NCBI GenBank assembly: GCA_027486835.1
Contig: JAIXOJ010000170.1
Span: forward strand, 1-64,000
Direction: 5' to 3'
Length of the DNA: 64,000 nucleotides
Source of the DNA: Chitinophagaceae bacterium
Lineage (GTDB): Bacteria; Bacteroidota; Bacteroidia; Chitinophagales; Chitinophagaceae
A model generated the notes under the pieces. That model searched no databases, was not told the origin of the DNA, and saw nothing but the letters and a program-made list of their open reading frames with translations. Of this stretch, positions 8,839-17,593 are shown one piece after another. Positions within the stretch are counted from its first letter, which is position 1. Each line of letters starts with the position of its first letter. The position numbers were made by a program, and so were the translations under genes.

Positions 8839-9468
8839 ATGGCTAATTCAAGAGAGCTAATATTAGGAAAAATAAAACAGGCACTGACTAGTTCGGTGCC
8901 TGTTCCGTTTGAAGATAATAACAACGCAGACCAACTTTTTCACCCATCCACAAAAGACCTAGAGATTGAATTTGCAGAGAACTTCACCAAATTGCTGGGA
9001 ATGTTTGTTTACTGTCTTTCAACAGAGGAAATGGCTGAAAATCTAGATCAACTTCTGGCAACAAGAGGTTGGAAAAACTGCTATTGTGCTGAACCTGAAC
9101 TCGGTAAACAGCTTAGGCAAATGGGTTTTGACAATTTCAACTATACCGATATTGCTAGCTGCGATGTAGCAATAACTACTTGCGAATGCTTGGTTGCAAG
9201 AACGGGAAGCTTGGTGTTAAGTGCAGCTCAAGAAAATGGTCGTACCACCAGTGTCTATGCGCCCACACATATTTGCATAGCCTATACCGACCAGTTGGTT
9301 TTTGACATAAAAGATGGTCTTTCCCTGCTAAAGGCAAAGTATAAAAAATCGCTCCCTTCCCTAATTACATTAGCTACTGGGCCAAGCAGAACTGCCGATA
9401 TCGAGAAAACCTTAGTGGTAGGTGTTCATGGCCCGAAAGAGGTGTTTTGCTTTTTAGTGGAACGTTAG
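8839..9468 (+). CDS. lutC: LutC/YkgG-family LUD-domain protein
   Basis: 209 residues with the LUD fold: ITTCECLVARTGSLVLSA is the family core and VFDIKDGLSLL / LATGPSRTADIEKTLVVGVHGP the C-terminal signature. In B. subtilis LutC works with the Fe-S proteins LutA and LutB in L-lactate oxidation. No lutA or lutB is next to it here; instead it follows ftsH by 2 bp, an arrangement I recall from other Bacteroidota, so the role may differ from lactate use. The family call is firm; the function is open. Confidence 0.85.
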   Translation: MANSRELILGKIKQALTSSVPVPFEDNNNADQLFHPSTKDLEIEFAENFTKLLGMFVYCLSTEEMAENLDQLLATRGWKNCYCAEPELGKQLRQMGFDNFNYTDIASCDVAITTCECLVARTGSLVLSAAQENGRTTSVYAPTHICIAYTDQLVFDIKDGLSLLKAKYKKSLPSLITLATGPSRTADIEKTLVVGVHGPKEVFCFLVER

Positions 9469-9571
9469 TTTCTTGCCATTATAAAAGACTTCAACCAATT
9501 TTTTACACTTCGCTGTTCAGCATTTATTTCTATATAAAAGCAGAACAACAACCTGTCGCTTAGCCTAATCA

Positions 9572-10330
9572 ATGCAACTACCTATTTCTAAAAAAATATA
9601 CTTTCTATCAGATTTTCATTTAGGTGCGCCCAATCGAGTACTAAGCCTCGAAAGAGAAAAAAAGATTGTACGCTTTCTGGAGGCCATCAAAGCCGATGCG
9701 GCAATGATTTTTATTGTAGGCGATATGTTCGACTTCTGGTATGAATACAAAACCGTTGTTCCAAGGGGATATACTAGACTACTGGGAAAACTGGCCGAGT
9801 TAACCGATAGTGGTATACCCATTCATTTTTTTGTGGGCAATCACGATATGTGGATGAGTGGCTATTTTGAGCAGGAATTGAATATCCCTGTGTATCATCA
9901 CCCAAAAACTTTCGAGTTTAATGGGAAACAATTTTTTATCGGTCATGGTGATGGACTAGGCCCAGGTGATCATGGTTATAAAACATTGAAAAAGATTTTC
10001 CGTAACCCAATATGCCATTGGCTTTTTGGACAATTGCATCCCTCATTAGGCATGGGCATTGCCAACTACATGAGCCGGAGAAGCAAAGAGAAAACAGGCA
10101 CGAGCGACGAAGCGTTTTTAGGCGAGGATAAAGAATGGTTAATCCTTTTTTGCAAGGAAACCCTCAAAACGCAATACTTCGATTATTTCATTTTTGGCCA
10201 TCGACATTTTCCACTCGATTTTCCATTGGAGGGCAATAGCAGGTACATTAATTTAGGCGATTGGATTAGAACCTTTACCTATGCCTGCTTTGATGGCAAC
10301 AACATGGAACTACTATCATGGGAAAAATAA
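9572..10330 (+). CDS. lpxH: UDP-2,3-diacylglucosamine diphosphatase (LpxH type)
   Basis: 252 residues, calcineurin-like metallophosphoesterase. All metal-binding blocks are visible: DFHLG (14-18), GDMFDFW (50-56), GNHDMW (89-94), GHGDG (124-128) and GHRH (209-212). The FDFW spacing and the GDG-GPGDHGYK stretch are typical of LpxH, which hydrolyses UDP-2,3-diacylglucosamine to lipid X in lipid A synthesis at the inner membrane. Some Bacteroidota carry several related phosphatases, so exact substrate is family-based. The next gene starts 13 nt before this stop. Confidence 0.88.
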   Translation: MQLPISKKIYFLSDFHLGAPNRVLSLEREKKIVRFLEAIKADAAMIFIVGDMFDFWYEYKTVVPRGYTRLLGKLAELTDSGIPIHFFVGNHDMWMSGYFEQELNIPVYHHPKTFEFNGKQFFIGHGDGLGPGDHGYKTLKKIFRNPICHWLFGQLHPSLGMGIANYMSRRSKEKTGTSDEAFLGEDKEWLILFCKETLKTQYFDYFIFGHRHFPLDFPLEGNSRYINLGDWIRTFTYACFDGNNMELLSWEK

Positions 10331-11148
10331 TCACAGTCTGTTGGTTTTTTATTTGCACCTCATGCTTCACTGCATGGGGAACACCTTCTATGGATACTTT
10401 GCCACTATTGTTACAATTAAAGCAGGTAATCAAAGGCAATTATTCCAATTTTTCAGTAGATAATTTGGGCAATATTTATCTTGTAACCACCCGTAATCAA
10501 ATAAAAAAACTAAATAGTAAGCTAGACAGTGTGGCCATTTTTAATGAAAGCCAGCGTTTCGGCAATATCTACACCATAGATGTTTCCAACCCCATGAAAG
10601 TGTTGGTGTATTACAAAGACTACAGTACTATTTTGATCTTGGATCAACAATTAAACCCCAGAAACACCATCGATTTACGGGAGCAGAACCTGCTACAGGT
10701 AAATGCCATTGCACAGAGTTATGACAACCAAATTTGGCTTTTTGATGAAATAGACAATAAACTCAAAAAGATTGATGATGCAGGTTTGTCAAAACTCGAA
10801 ACCCTCGATTTCAGGCTGCAGTTTAAGGAAGTTTTCGTACCATACCACATTATTGACAACAATGGATTGCTTTACCTATACAATAAACACTATGGCTGGA
10901 AGGTTTTTGACTATTACGGGGCCTTAAAGCAATCATTGCCAGCCAAAGGATGGCTAGATGTACAGGTAAACGGGAATAAATTTTCTGGGCATGACAGTGC
11001 CGTTTATATTGAATCGAATTTTTGGGATACCACCAAAACCTTGTATAGGTTTGAAAACGCCCCATATCAAGTGAAAAAAATCATAAAGAAACCGCCATTC
11101 TTCTATTCCTTAACCCAAGATGGGTTAGGGATATATGAAGCCTATTAA
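10318..11148 (+). CDS. Secreted beta-propeller-like protein of unknown role
   Basis: 276 residues beginning with a signal peptide (hydrophobic VCWFFICTSCFTAW), so exported. The remainder alternates short strands with Asp/Asn turns (VDNLGNIYLVTT, NAIAQSYDNQIWLFDE, IDNNGLLYLYNKHYG), like NHL/propeller repeats, but I do not recognise a named family. It overlaps lpxH by 13 nt and is followed 9 bp later by the MscS gene, so it belongs to that operon. Similar proteins follow lpxH in some Bacteroidota by recollection only. No T9SS tail is visible. Confidence 0.65.
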   Translation: MGKIITVCWFFICTSCFTAWGTPSMDTLPLLLQLKQVIKGNYSNFSVDNLGNIYLVTTRNQIKKLNSKLDSVAIFNESQRFGNIYTIDVSNPMKVLVYYKDYSTILILDQQLNPRNTIDLREQNLLQVNAIAQSYDNQIWLFDEIDNKLKKIDDAGLSKLETLDFRLQFKEVFVPYHIIDNNGLLYLYNKHYGWKVFDYYGALKQSLPAKGWLDVQVNGNKFSGHDSAVYIESNFWDTTKTLYRFENAPYQVKKIIKKPPFFYSLTQDGLGIYEAY

Positions 11149-11157
11149 TTTGCGCCC

Positions 11158-12234
11158 ATGTACTCATTGTTAGACAAAGAAATATACCACAATTCTGTTG
11201 CGGCTTACTTAGGCGTAATCTTTGCGATTGTCTTAGCCATACTACTCAAAAGATTTATTTCCAAATATTTTGCTACCCTTTTTTACAAACTAGTAGCACG
11301 TACTGGAAAAAAAATTAACCGGATTGCGTTTGTAAGCTTGATTATCCAGCCCTTAGAAATATTCTTACTGCTGTTTATTTCTTTCGTGGCACTGGACAGA
11401 CTCAACTATCCAGCTGCACTCAACTTTAAAATTTACCGTTCCACTTTTTTTCAAGTAGTAGATACAGCTTCTACAACTGCCTTAATTATTGCATTCACCT
11501 GGCTTTGCTTAAGGATTATTGATTTTGCTGCACTCATTTTAGAAGAACAAGCCAGCAAAGTGAAAGACCAAACGGAGAGTCAATTGGTTATTTTTTTCAA
11601 AGACTTCTTTAAAATGATTATTGCCATCATCGGTTTATTGCTCATTTTACGGTTTGGATTCAATAAGAATGTGGGTAATCTCATCACAGGATTAAGCATT
11701 GTAGGTGCGGCCATTGCGCTAGCCACCAAAGAAAGCTTGGAAAACCTCATTGCTTCCTTTATTATTTTTTTCGACCGCCCTTTTACCGTCGGTGATACTG
11801 TAAAAGTGTACAACCTAACTGGTGTGATTGAAAAAATAGGATTGAGAAGCACGAGAATCAGAACCGAAGAAAAAACCTTTATTTCCGTACCCAACAAGCA
11901 AATGGTGGACAGCATTGTAGATAATCTTAGCCTAAGAACCATGCGAAAAGTGGTGGTACAATTAGACATCAGTTTGACAGCAAAAGCTGTACAACTCCAG
12001 CAATTATCGCCATCCATTCAACGCATATTATTTGAAGAAGACATCCTTAGCAGCACAGTTTTCTTAAAAGATACGGGCAAAACTGCGCACATAGTAGAGA
12101 TAGAATATTACACCTCCATGGATCAAACCCCCAATGAGTTTAACTTCCTTAGGGAAAAATTAAATTTAAAGTTTGTAGAACTGTTGGAACAATTAGACAT
12201 TCCTTTTGCTGCCACAACTAACCCCATCAAATAA
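11158..12234 (+). CDS. MscS-family mechanosensitive channel
   Basis: 358 residues. Four N-terminal membrane helices (about 14-31, 62-79, 105-128, 150-167) precede the pore helix and MscS core at 173-220, where SIVGAAIALATKESLENLIASF and FFDRPFTVGDTVKV are the family signature. The cytoplasmic beta domain follows (RSTRIRTEEKTFISVPNKQM). It should open under membrane tension to release osmolytes. It ends the lpxH operon, 9 bp behind the secreted protein. Confidence 0.92.
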   Translation: MYSLLDKEIYHNSVAAYLGVIFAIVLAILLKRFISKYFATLFYKLVARTGKKINRIAFVSLIIQPLEIFLLLFISFVALDRLNYPAALNFKIYRSTFFQVVDTASTTALIIAFTWLCLRIIDFAALILEEQASKVKDQTESQLVIFFKDFFKMIIAIIGLLLILRFGFNKNVGNLITGLSIVGAAIALATKESLENLIASFIIFFDRPFTVGDTVKVYNLTGVIEKIGLRSTRIRTEEKTFISVPNKQMVDSIVDNLSLRTMRKVVVQLDISLTAKAVQLQQLSPSIQRILFEEDILSSTVFLKDTGKTAHIVEIEYYTSMDQTPNEFNFLREKLNLKFVELLEQLDIPFAATTNPIK

Positions 12235-12459
12235 GTTGCTACCAGGTTTTTTAGTAGTCTTGCGAATAATTTGTACGAGGAACTAACTTTTTATCACAAG
12301 CACACTGATAGTCTGCCAAGCTTGCTGAACTATGCTGGTCTATCTTTTGCATAAATTAATATGTAGAGACGAACCTGTTTGTACGCCCCATTAAAGAAAT
12401 AACAATCCTTTAAAGAATCATCTCATATTCATTTGAACCAGTCTAAATTGGTTCGATTA

Positions 12460-12573
12460 GTGAAAGCCAAATACGCCATTGATGTCAACAACACCAACCT
12501 AACCAAAGGCTGCTACTTCTTTGTATTAACTGCTGAAAAGAATGCATGGACTCGGCTTTTTGTGAAAGAGTAG
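12460..12573 (+). pseudogene. Remnant of a T9SS C-terminal sorting tail
   Basis: Translating from 12460 to the TAG at 12571-12573 gives DVNNTNLTKGCYFFVLTAEK...TRLFVKE, closely parallel to the last residues of the NHL protein downstream (LPKGSYLLVLTTES...GRFVKE). There is no gene body upstream. It is the 3' end of a lost paralogue. Confidence 0.75.
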
Positions 12574-12621
12574 TTTAAAAAGAAGTATAATCAACCATAG
12601 CATCCAATTGATGCGAGCCCC

Positions 12622-12655
12622 CCCCCATCAGGAGCCAACTTGATGAGGGGTTTAA
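12622..12655 (+). terminator. Terminator of the lost paralogue (hairpin copy 1)
   Basis: CCCATCA and TGATGAGGG arms around GGAGCCAACT, then TTTAATTTTG. Same hairpin family as at 15721 and 16700. Confidence 0.6.
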
Positions 12656-12791
12656 TTTTGGGATAATTCCTTACAAACTAGCGATAGTGGTTAATTCCCT
12701 TATTATTGCAATGCTTATATCTGTACGCACATTCTTTAAGCAAGGTCTGCTCATTTATTAATCAACAATCATTACATTTAATTTTACCCTT

Positions 12792-15653
12792 ATGACACAA
12801 TTACTCCCCGGCATAAGCAAGTGCTTAGCATGGACGAGCCTCTTTTTCTGTTTTGCAATCCACAAGGTACGAGCCCAAGCCCCCAACATTAGCTACCCAA
12901 GTACCCCCAAAACCTACTCATTGGGTACACCAATAAGTCCATGGACACCCACTAATACGGGCGGTGCAGTATCTGGCAATGGGCAGTATTTCGTTAGTAG
13001 TCTTGCTGGAAAGGGCTGGGATAATGATGGCATAGGGTCTGCAGCAAGTTTCAAATATCCTTCCGGCGTTGCAGTAGATGCATCTGGCAATATTTATGTC
13101 GCAGATTACAACAACAACAAAATCCGCAAAGTAAGTGCTGCTGGTGTGGTCACCACCTTTGCAGGAACTGGTGCGCAAGGCAGTAAAGATGGCACAGCGG
13201 CTTCGGCAAGTTTCTATTATCCGAAAGGTGTAGCCGTAGATGCTGTTGGCAATGTGTATGTGGCAGATTGGGGAAACAATAAAATCCGTAAGGTGAGTCC
13301 AGCAGGGGTGGTATCCACCTTGGCGGGTACTGGTCTGAAGGGCGTTGCCGATGGCATTGGCGATTCGGCTAATTTCTATAATCCTATTGGAGTAGCAGTA
13401 GATACTGCTGGTAATGTTTATGTGGCGGATGAGGTTAACAATATTATCCGCAAAGTGAGTGCCACTGGGGTAGTAACCACCGTGGCGGGCGATGGTGAAC
13501 AAGGCAGTACCGACGGTGCAGGACTTTCGGCAAGTTTCAATAATCCAAAAGGAGTAGCAGTAGATATTGCCGGCAATGTGTATATAGCAGATGCAGGTAA
13601 CAACAAAATCCGCAAATTGAGTACAGCTGGTGTAGTGTCAACTTTGGCTGGCAGTGGAATCCAAGGCAGTGCCGACGGAACAAGCACAGTGGCTAGTTTT
13701 GATTTTCCAACTGGTTTAACAGTTGATGCCTCGGGAAATGTGTATGTGGCGGATCGGGTTAACAACAAAATCCGCAAAGTGAGTACTGCTGGTGTAGTAA
13801 CTACTTTGGCGGGCAATGGAGTGCAAGGCAATGCCGACGGTATAAGCAATGTGGCAAGTTTCTATTCTCCAGAAGGTGTGTCCGTAGATCCTGCTGGCAA
13901 TGTATACGTGGTAGATTCTTATAACCACAAAATACGTAAGGTAAGTTCTGCCGGTGTTGTAACCACATTAGCGGGCAGTGGAGCAACAGGTAGTTCAGAT
14001 GGTGCTGGTTCAGCGGCTAGTTTTAGTGCTCCTTTTGGGATAGCCTTAGATAAAACTGGTAATATGTTCGTGGCAGATATGCTTAACCACAAAATCCGCA
14101 GGGTAAGCACAGCAGGAGTGGTAACCACCTTCGCAGGGTCAGGAGCTTTTGGCAGTGCCGATGGCGGGGCTGCTACCGCAAGTTTCTATTATCCTAAAGG
14201 CATTGCGGTAGATGCTGCTGGCAATGTGTATGTTGCTGATCAAACTAACCACAAAATCCGAAAAGTGAGTGCTGCTGGTGTAGTAACCACATTAGCTGGT
14301 AATGGAACTTCTGGCAGTAGCGATGGGGTGGGGGCTAGCGCAAGTTTCCAAAATCCTAGTGGCATAGCCGTGGATTTATCTGGTAATGTGTATGTTGCAG
14401 ATTATGATAACCACAAAATCCGAAAAATAAATGCAACTGGGGTGGTTACCACTTTGGCTGGAAATGGAGTCCGAGGAGACATCGATGGCACTGGTAATGA
14501 TGCAAGTTTCAGATATCCTAGTAGTGTAGCTGTAGATTCTAGCGGAAATGTTTTTGTAGCAGATTCGTACAACCATAAAATCCGCAAAATAAGTGCTGCA
14601 GGGGTAGTAACAACCATAGCAGGCAATGGTAATTTTGGCAGTACCGATAGTATAGGTTCTGCTGCGACTTTTAACTATCCCTTTGGCGTAGCGTTAGATG
14701 CATTGGGCAATGTGTATGTAGCGGATCAACTTAACCTCAAAATCCGCAAGATTAGCACTACAGGAGTAGTCACTACCTTGGCGGGAAATGGAGCTTTTGG
14801 CAATGTAGATGGTGTTGACTCTTTGGCTAGTTTCAATAACCCTGTTGGCTTAGCAGCAGATCTTTCGGGCAACGTATTTGTAGCGGATGTCGCTAACGAT
14901 GAAATCCGCAAAATAAGCCCCGCAGGAAAATACACCATATCCCCCACCCTCCCCAAGGGATTGGTTTTTGATACAGCAACTGGCACCATCAGTGGTACGC
15001 CCAATGTAGTATCTCCATTAACCACCTACACTATTTCAGCCACAAATCTTTCAGGTATTAGCACCTACCAAATACAATTTTCAGTTGAAAATCCACTTCC
15101 TGTAAAGCTTAGTGCTTTCTCTGCAACTTTATTAGAAAAAACAGTAAAAGTCCAATGGCAAACCAGCACGGAGGCCAATACCAACTATTTTAATGTGCAA
15201 CGTAGCAGCGATGGCAAAACATTTACAACAATCGGAAGGATAAGTGCCAAAGGCAATAGCACAAACACAAGTACGTATCATTTCACTGACCTTACCGCCT
15301 TTGGTGAAAAAACCAACACCCTCTTTTACCGCCTTCAAACGATGGACAAATCCGGTAGTTATGAATATAGCGAATTGGTTGCGGTTCGTTTGATGGATAA
15401 CAGTACAAACATCACCCTTCATCCCAACCCAGCCAAGGAAAAACTAAGCCTTCAGTTTACTAGTGGTCTAGCAGAAAAAGCAATGCTACAACTCAGCAAT
15501 AGTGCTTCGCAAACGTTACAAACAAAAAATGTACAGCTAACAAAAGGCAAAAACGCCTTAGATGTCAACATTGTCAACCTCCCCAAAGGCAGCTACCTCT
15601 TGGTATTAACTACCGAAAGCAACAAATGGACGGGTCGGTTTGTGAAAGAATAG
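12792..15653 (+). CDS. T9SS-secreted NHL-repeat protein with sorting domain
   Basis: 953 residues, extracellular or surface. A signal peptide ends near VRAQ (about 29). Then come 12 NHL-type repeats of about 55 residues, each with a blade such as ADxxNHKIRKVSxAGVVTTLAG followed by a GVAVDxxGNVYV strand, enough for two six-bladed propellers. A putative-Ig segment (LPKGLVFDTATGTISGTP) and a Fn3-like domain (about 775-865) follow, and a C-terminal T9SS sorting domain (LHPNPAKEKLSLQF to GRFVKE). NHL propellers bind proteins, sugars or RNA; the ligand here is unknown. DNA repeats of about 165-168 bp make copy-number change likely. Long antisense frames are artefacts of the repeats. Confidence 0.92.
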   Translation: MTQLLPGISKCLAWTSLFFCFAIHKVRAQAPNISYPSTPKTYSLGTPISPWTPTNTGGAVSGNGQYFVSSLAGKGWDNDGIGSAASFKYPSGVAVDASGNIYVADYNNNKIRKVSAAGVVTTFAGTGAQGSKDGTAASASFYYPKGVAVDAVGNVYVADWGNNKIRKVSPAGVVSTLAGTGLKGVADGIGDSANFYNPIGVAVDTAGNVYVADEVNNIIRKVSATGVVTTVAGDGEQGSTDGAGLSASFNNPKGVAVDIAGNVYIADAGNNKIRKLSTAGVVSTLAGSGIQGSADGTSTVASFDFPTGLTVDASGNVYVADRVNNKIRKVSTAGVVTTLAGNGVQGNADGISNVASFYSPEGVSVDPAGNVYVVDSYNHKIRKVSSAGVVTTLAGSGATGSSDGAGSAASFSAPFGIALDKTGNMFVADMLNHKIRRVSTAGVVTTFAGSGAFGSADGGAATASFYYPKGIAVDAAGNVYVADQTNHKIRKVSAAGVVTTLAGNGTSGSSDGVGASASFQNPSGIAVDLSGNVYVADYDNHKIRKINATGVVTTLAGNGVRGDIDGTGNDASFRYPSSVAVDSSGNVFVADSYNHKIRKISAAGVVTTIAGNGNFGSTDSIGSAATFNYPFGVALDALGNVYVADQLNLKIRKISTTGVVTTLAGNGAFGNVDGVDSLASFNNPVGLAADLSGNVFVADVANDEIRKISPAGKYTISPTLPKGLVFDTATGTISGTPNVVSPLTTYTISATNLSGISTYQIQFSVENPLPVKLSAFSATLLEKTVKVQWQTSTEANTNYFNVQRSSDGKTFTTIGRISAKGNSTNTSTYHFTDLTAFGEKTNTLFYRLQTMDKSGSYEYSELVAVRLMDNSTNITLHPNPAKEKLSLQFTSGLAEKAMLQLSNSASQTLQTKNVQLTKGKNALDVNIVNLPKGSYLLVLTTESNKWTGRFVKE

Positions 15654-15720
15654 TTTTTGGGGAAGTGTAATTGTACTTTGCAACGAGTAGATTTGAGGAT
15701 ATATAATTATCCCAAAATAA

Positions 15721-15757
15721 AACCCCCATCAGGAGCCAACTTGATAAGGGATTTTAT
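15721..15757 (+). terminator. Terminator of the NHL gene (hairpin copy 2)
   Basis: ACCCCCATCA...TTGATAAGGG hairpin then ATTTTATTTT, 68 bp after the stop. The following ~115 bp repeat the leader upstream of the NHL gene. Confidence 0.6.
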
Positions 15758-15892
15758 TTTGGGATAATTCCTTACAAACTAGCGATAGTGGTTAATTCCC
15801 TTATTATTGCAATGCTTAGGTCTGCACTCACATTCTTTTGGTAAAACCAACTGTTTTATTAGTTAACAATCATAACTTTTTAAATTTCCCCT

Positions 15893-15943
15893 ATGTTACA
15901 ATTACTACCTCGCTTGAACAAATGCATGGCAGTGAATGACTAG
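15893..15943 (+). pseudogene. Remnant of a second NHL-type gene start
   Basis: ATG at 15893 begins MLQLLPRLNKCMAVND and stops at 15941-15943; it parallels the NHL protein's MTQLLPGISKCLAW. Upstream bases 15726-15892 match the NHL leader in order. This is the 5' end of a paralogue whose body has been lost and replaced by the DUF4258/YgiT pair. Confidence 0.75.
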
Positions 15944-15964
15944 AAAAGAATTAACGATTGAAAC

Positions 15965-16249
15965 ATGAATTGTACGTCATTCCAGTATAGTACACACGCA
16001 GTGAAAAGGATGCTTGAAAAAAATATTACCACTTTTGAGGTAGAGCAAACTGCCTCATTGGGTGAAATTATTCAAGATTACCATGATGATAAACCTTATC
16101 CAAGTGTATTGCTGCTCTATTTTGTGGATACTAGACCAATCCATGTTGTTTTGGCTAAAAATATTGAAACGGGAACTTGTATAATCATAACTTGCTACCA
16201 GCCAGATGAGGCCATTTGGCAAAATACCTTTAAAGAAAAAAATAGATGA
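15965..16249 (+). CDS. DUF4258 protein (RelE-like fold, possible toxin)
   Basis: 94 residues. The pattern YSTHAVKRMLEKNITTFEVEQ, then DKPYPSVLLLYFVDTRPIHVV and IITCYQPDEAIW, is that of DUF4258, a small domain related to RelE/HigB-type toxins. Its stop overlaps the next start by 4 nt (ATGA), so translation is coupled to the YgiT-type zinc-finger gene. Toxin activity is inference from the family fold and pairing. The gene starts 21 bp beyond the truncated NHL-like start at 15893-15943. Confidence 0.8.
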   Translation: MNCTSFQYSTHAVKRMLEKNITTFEVEQTASLGEIIQDYHDDKPYPSVLLLYFVDTRPIHVVLAKNIETGTCIIITCYQPDEAIWQNTFKEKNR

Positions 16250-16467
16250 TGAAATGTGTTATTTGCAAAACAGGGGATTGTTTACCGGGTAATAGCCACT
16301 TTGTTCATGTGGTACAAGAAAAACTGGTAGTAGTAAAAAATCTTCCCGCCAATGTGTGCAACAATTGTGGGGAAGCATATTTTGATACCGATACAGTCAA
16401 TTTAATACAATTAAACACCAGTGAAGCCCTCAAGCTGAACGAAAAAGTAGAAATGTTTTCTGTGTAA
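16246..16467 (+). CDS. YgiT-type (MqsA N-terminal-like) zinc finger protein
   Basis: 73 residues with two Cys pairs: CVIC-(x3)-DC near the N-terminus and CNNCGEAYFD in the middle, the zinc site of the YgiT/MqsA N-terminal domain. The C-terminal HTH of full MqsA is absent. It overlaps DUF4258 by 4 nt. Pairs of this kind are annotated widely as candidate toxin-antitoxin modules; here the zinc protein would be the antitoxin. Function is inferred from the pairing. Confidence 0.8.
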   Translation: MMKCVICKTGDCLPGNSHFVHVVQEKLVVVKNLPANVCNNCGEAYFDTDTVNLIQLNTSEALKLNEKVEMFSV

Positions 16468-16617
16468 ACGGCAATAGAAAATAATAGATTCAAAAAACCC
16501 TGAGAATAATTATTGGGGATTTTTAGAATTTTCTGAACCCCTCATTTATTTAATTTGGCTTCCCCTTCTGTAAAAGTATGCATCCACCAATTTTTCATTT
16601 TTAATACACACCTTGTG

Positions 16618-16701
16618 AAGCACTTCTGCTTCCGCGGCACAACAGCAACCTTTATTTTCTACCTCTTTTTTTGTTTTACAACCCGGAAAATACAAGCTCA
16701 A
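16618..16701 (+). pseudogene. Signal-peptide remnant fused in frame upstream of tmk
   Basis: In the tmk frame this stretch reads ...TFIFYLFFCFTTRKIQAQ, resembling the NHL signal peptide SLFFCFAIHKVRAQ, and then runs into a terminator hairpin. It is a third fragment of the paralogous family, not part of thymidylate kinase. Confidence 0.5.
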
Positions 16702-16734
16702 CCCCCATCAAGTGCCAACTTGATGGGGGTTTTT
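16700..16734 (+). terminator. Strong terminator before tmk (hairpin copy 3)
   Basis: Perfect 14-bp arms (16700-16713 and 16718-16731) around GCCA, then a T-run. It lies 52 bp before tmk, insulating it from upstream transcription. Confidence 0.8.
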
Positions 16735-16785
16735 CTAAGGCAAAGCTTTACCCATCAATCCCCCTCTTGCATTACATTCGCCCAC

Positions 16786-17424
16786 ATGCTACAGGAAAGG
16801 GTACAACCATTGTTTATTGTTTTTGAAGGGATTGATGGAAGTGGAAAAAGCACTCAAACAAAATTGCTTGCCCAGCGCCTTTCTGATGTTGGACATAAAG
16901 TTTACAGCACGTTCGAACCTACCTATAGCCCCATTGGCAGTTTGGTGAGAAATATTTTTAGCAATCGCATTCAAGCAGACCAGCAAACCATTGCCGCACT
17001 CAATGTGGCCGACCGATTAGATCATCTCCACAATCAAGTAAATGGTATCCTAAAAAAACTACGAGAAGGCTTTACCGTCATTTCCGATCGATATTATTTC
17101 TCTTCTTATGCTTATCATGGGGTACATGTAGATATTGATTGGGTAATTGCTGCCAACGCTTTAGCTGCTCAAACCCTCCGACCCGATGTAAACCTATTTA
17201 TAGATGTGCCGCCAGAAGTGTGTATGGAGCGATTACAGGGTACAAGAAACAACATAGATATGTATGAAACCTTAGACAACCTTTCTTTAGTGCGTGCTAA
17301 ATACCTAGAGGCTTTTGAAAAGCTTGGTCAACAGGAGCAAATACAATTTGTAAATGGTAGCCAATCGGTGCAGGAGATTGCAGCAGAAGTGTGGCAAACA
17401 GTTGCGCCACTTATTCGTAAATAG
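16786..17424 (+). CDS. tmk: Thymidylate kinase
   Basis: 212 residues when started at the ATG at 16786; the 77 residues upstream in the longest frame belong to a terminator and a gene remnant. P-loop GIDGSGKST at 15-23, FEPTYSPIG for dTMP binding, SDRYYFSSYAY with the DR(Y) motif, and DVPPEVCMERL in the lid region. It phosphorylates dTMP to dTDP in the cytoplasm. Length is normal (about 200-215). Confidence 0.95.
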   Translation: MLQERVQPLFIVFEGIDGSGKSTQTKLLAQRLSDVGHKVYSTFEPTYSPIGSLVRNIFSNRIQADQQTIAALNVADRLDHLHNQVNGILKKLREGFTVISDRYYFSSYAYHGVHVDIDWVIAANALAAQTLRPDVNLFIDVPPEVCMERLQGTRNNIDMYETLDNLSLVRAKYLEAFEKLGQQEQIQFVNGSQSVQEIAAEVWQTVAPLIRK

Positions 17425-17593
17425 TTAGGCAGATGCATACAATCTTTATTTGACTTCAATCGTAAAATCGAAGCACTAGTAATGGCCTGCTTTAAGTGAT
17501 ATAAAAAAAAATTCAAAAAAGTCTACTACCCCCCCAAAAAAAATTCTAAATTTTATCACTAACTACTAATAACTAACCACTAACCACTACTAA

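Larger units (their letters stand above)
12235..12791. other. Spacer with duplication debris upstream of the NHL gene
   Basis: 557 bp with no intact gene. It holds the T9SS-tail remnant at 12460-12573, a terminator at 12622-12655 and a leader segment (about 12626-12735) repeated at 15726-15840. Confidence 0.7.

Noticed and set aside
13418-13849. Long antisense frames across the NHL gene
   Set aside because: They repeat with the ~165-bp unit of the coding strand and are a composition artefact of NHL codons.
16555-16785. N-terminal extension of tmk
   Set aside because: It contains a terminator hairpin and gene debris; the kinase P-loop fits a start at 16786.
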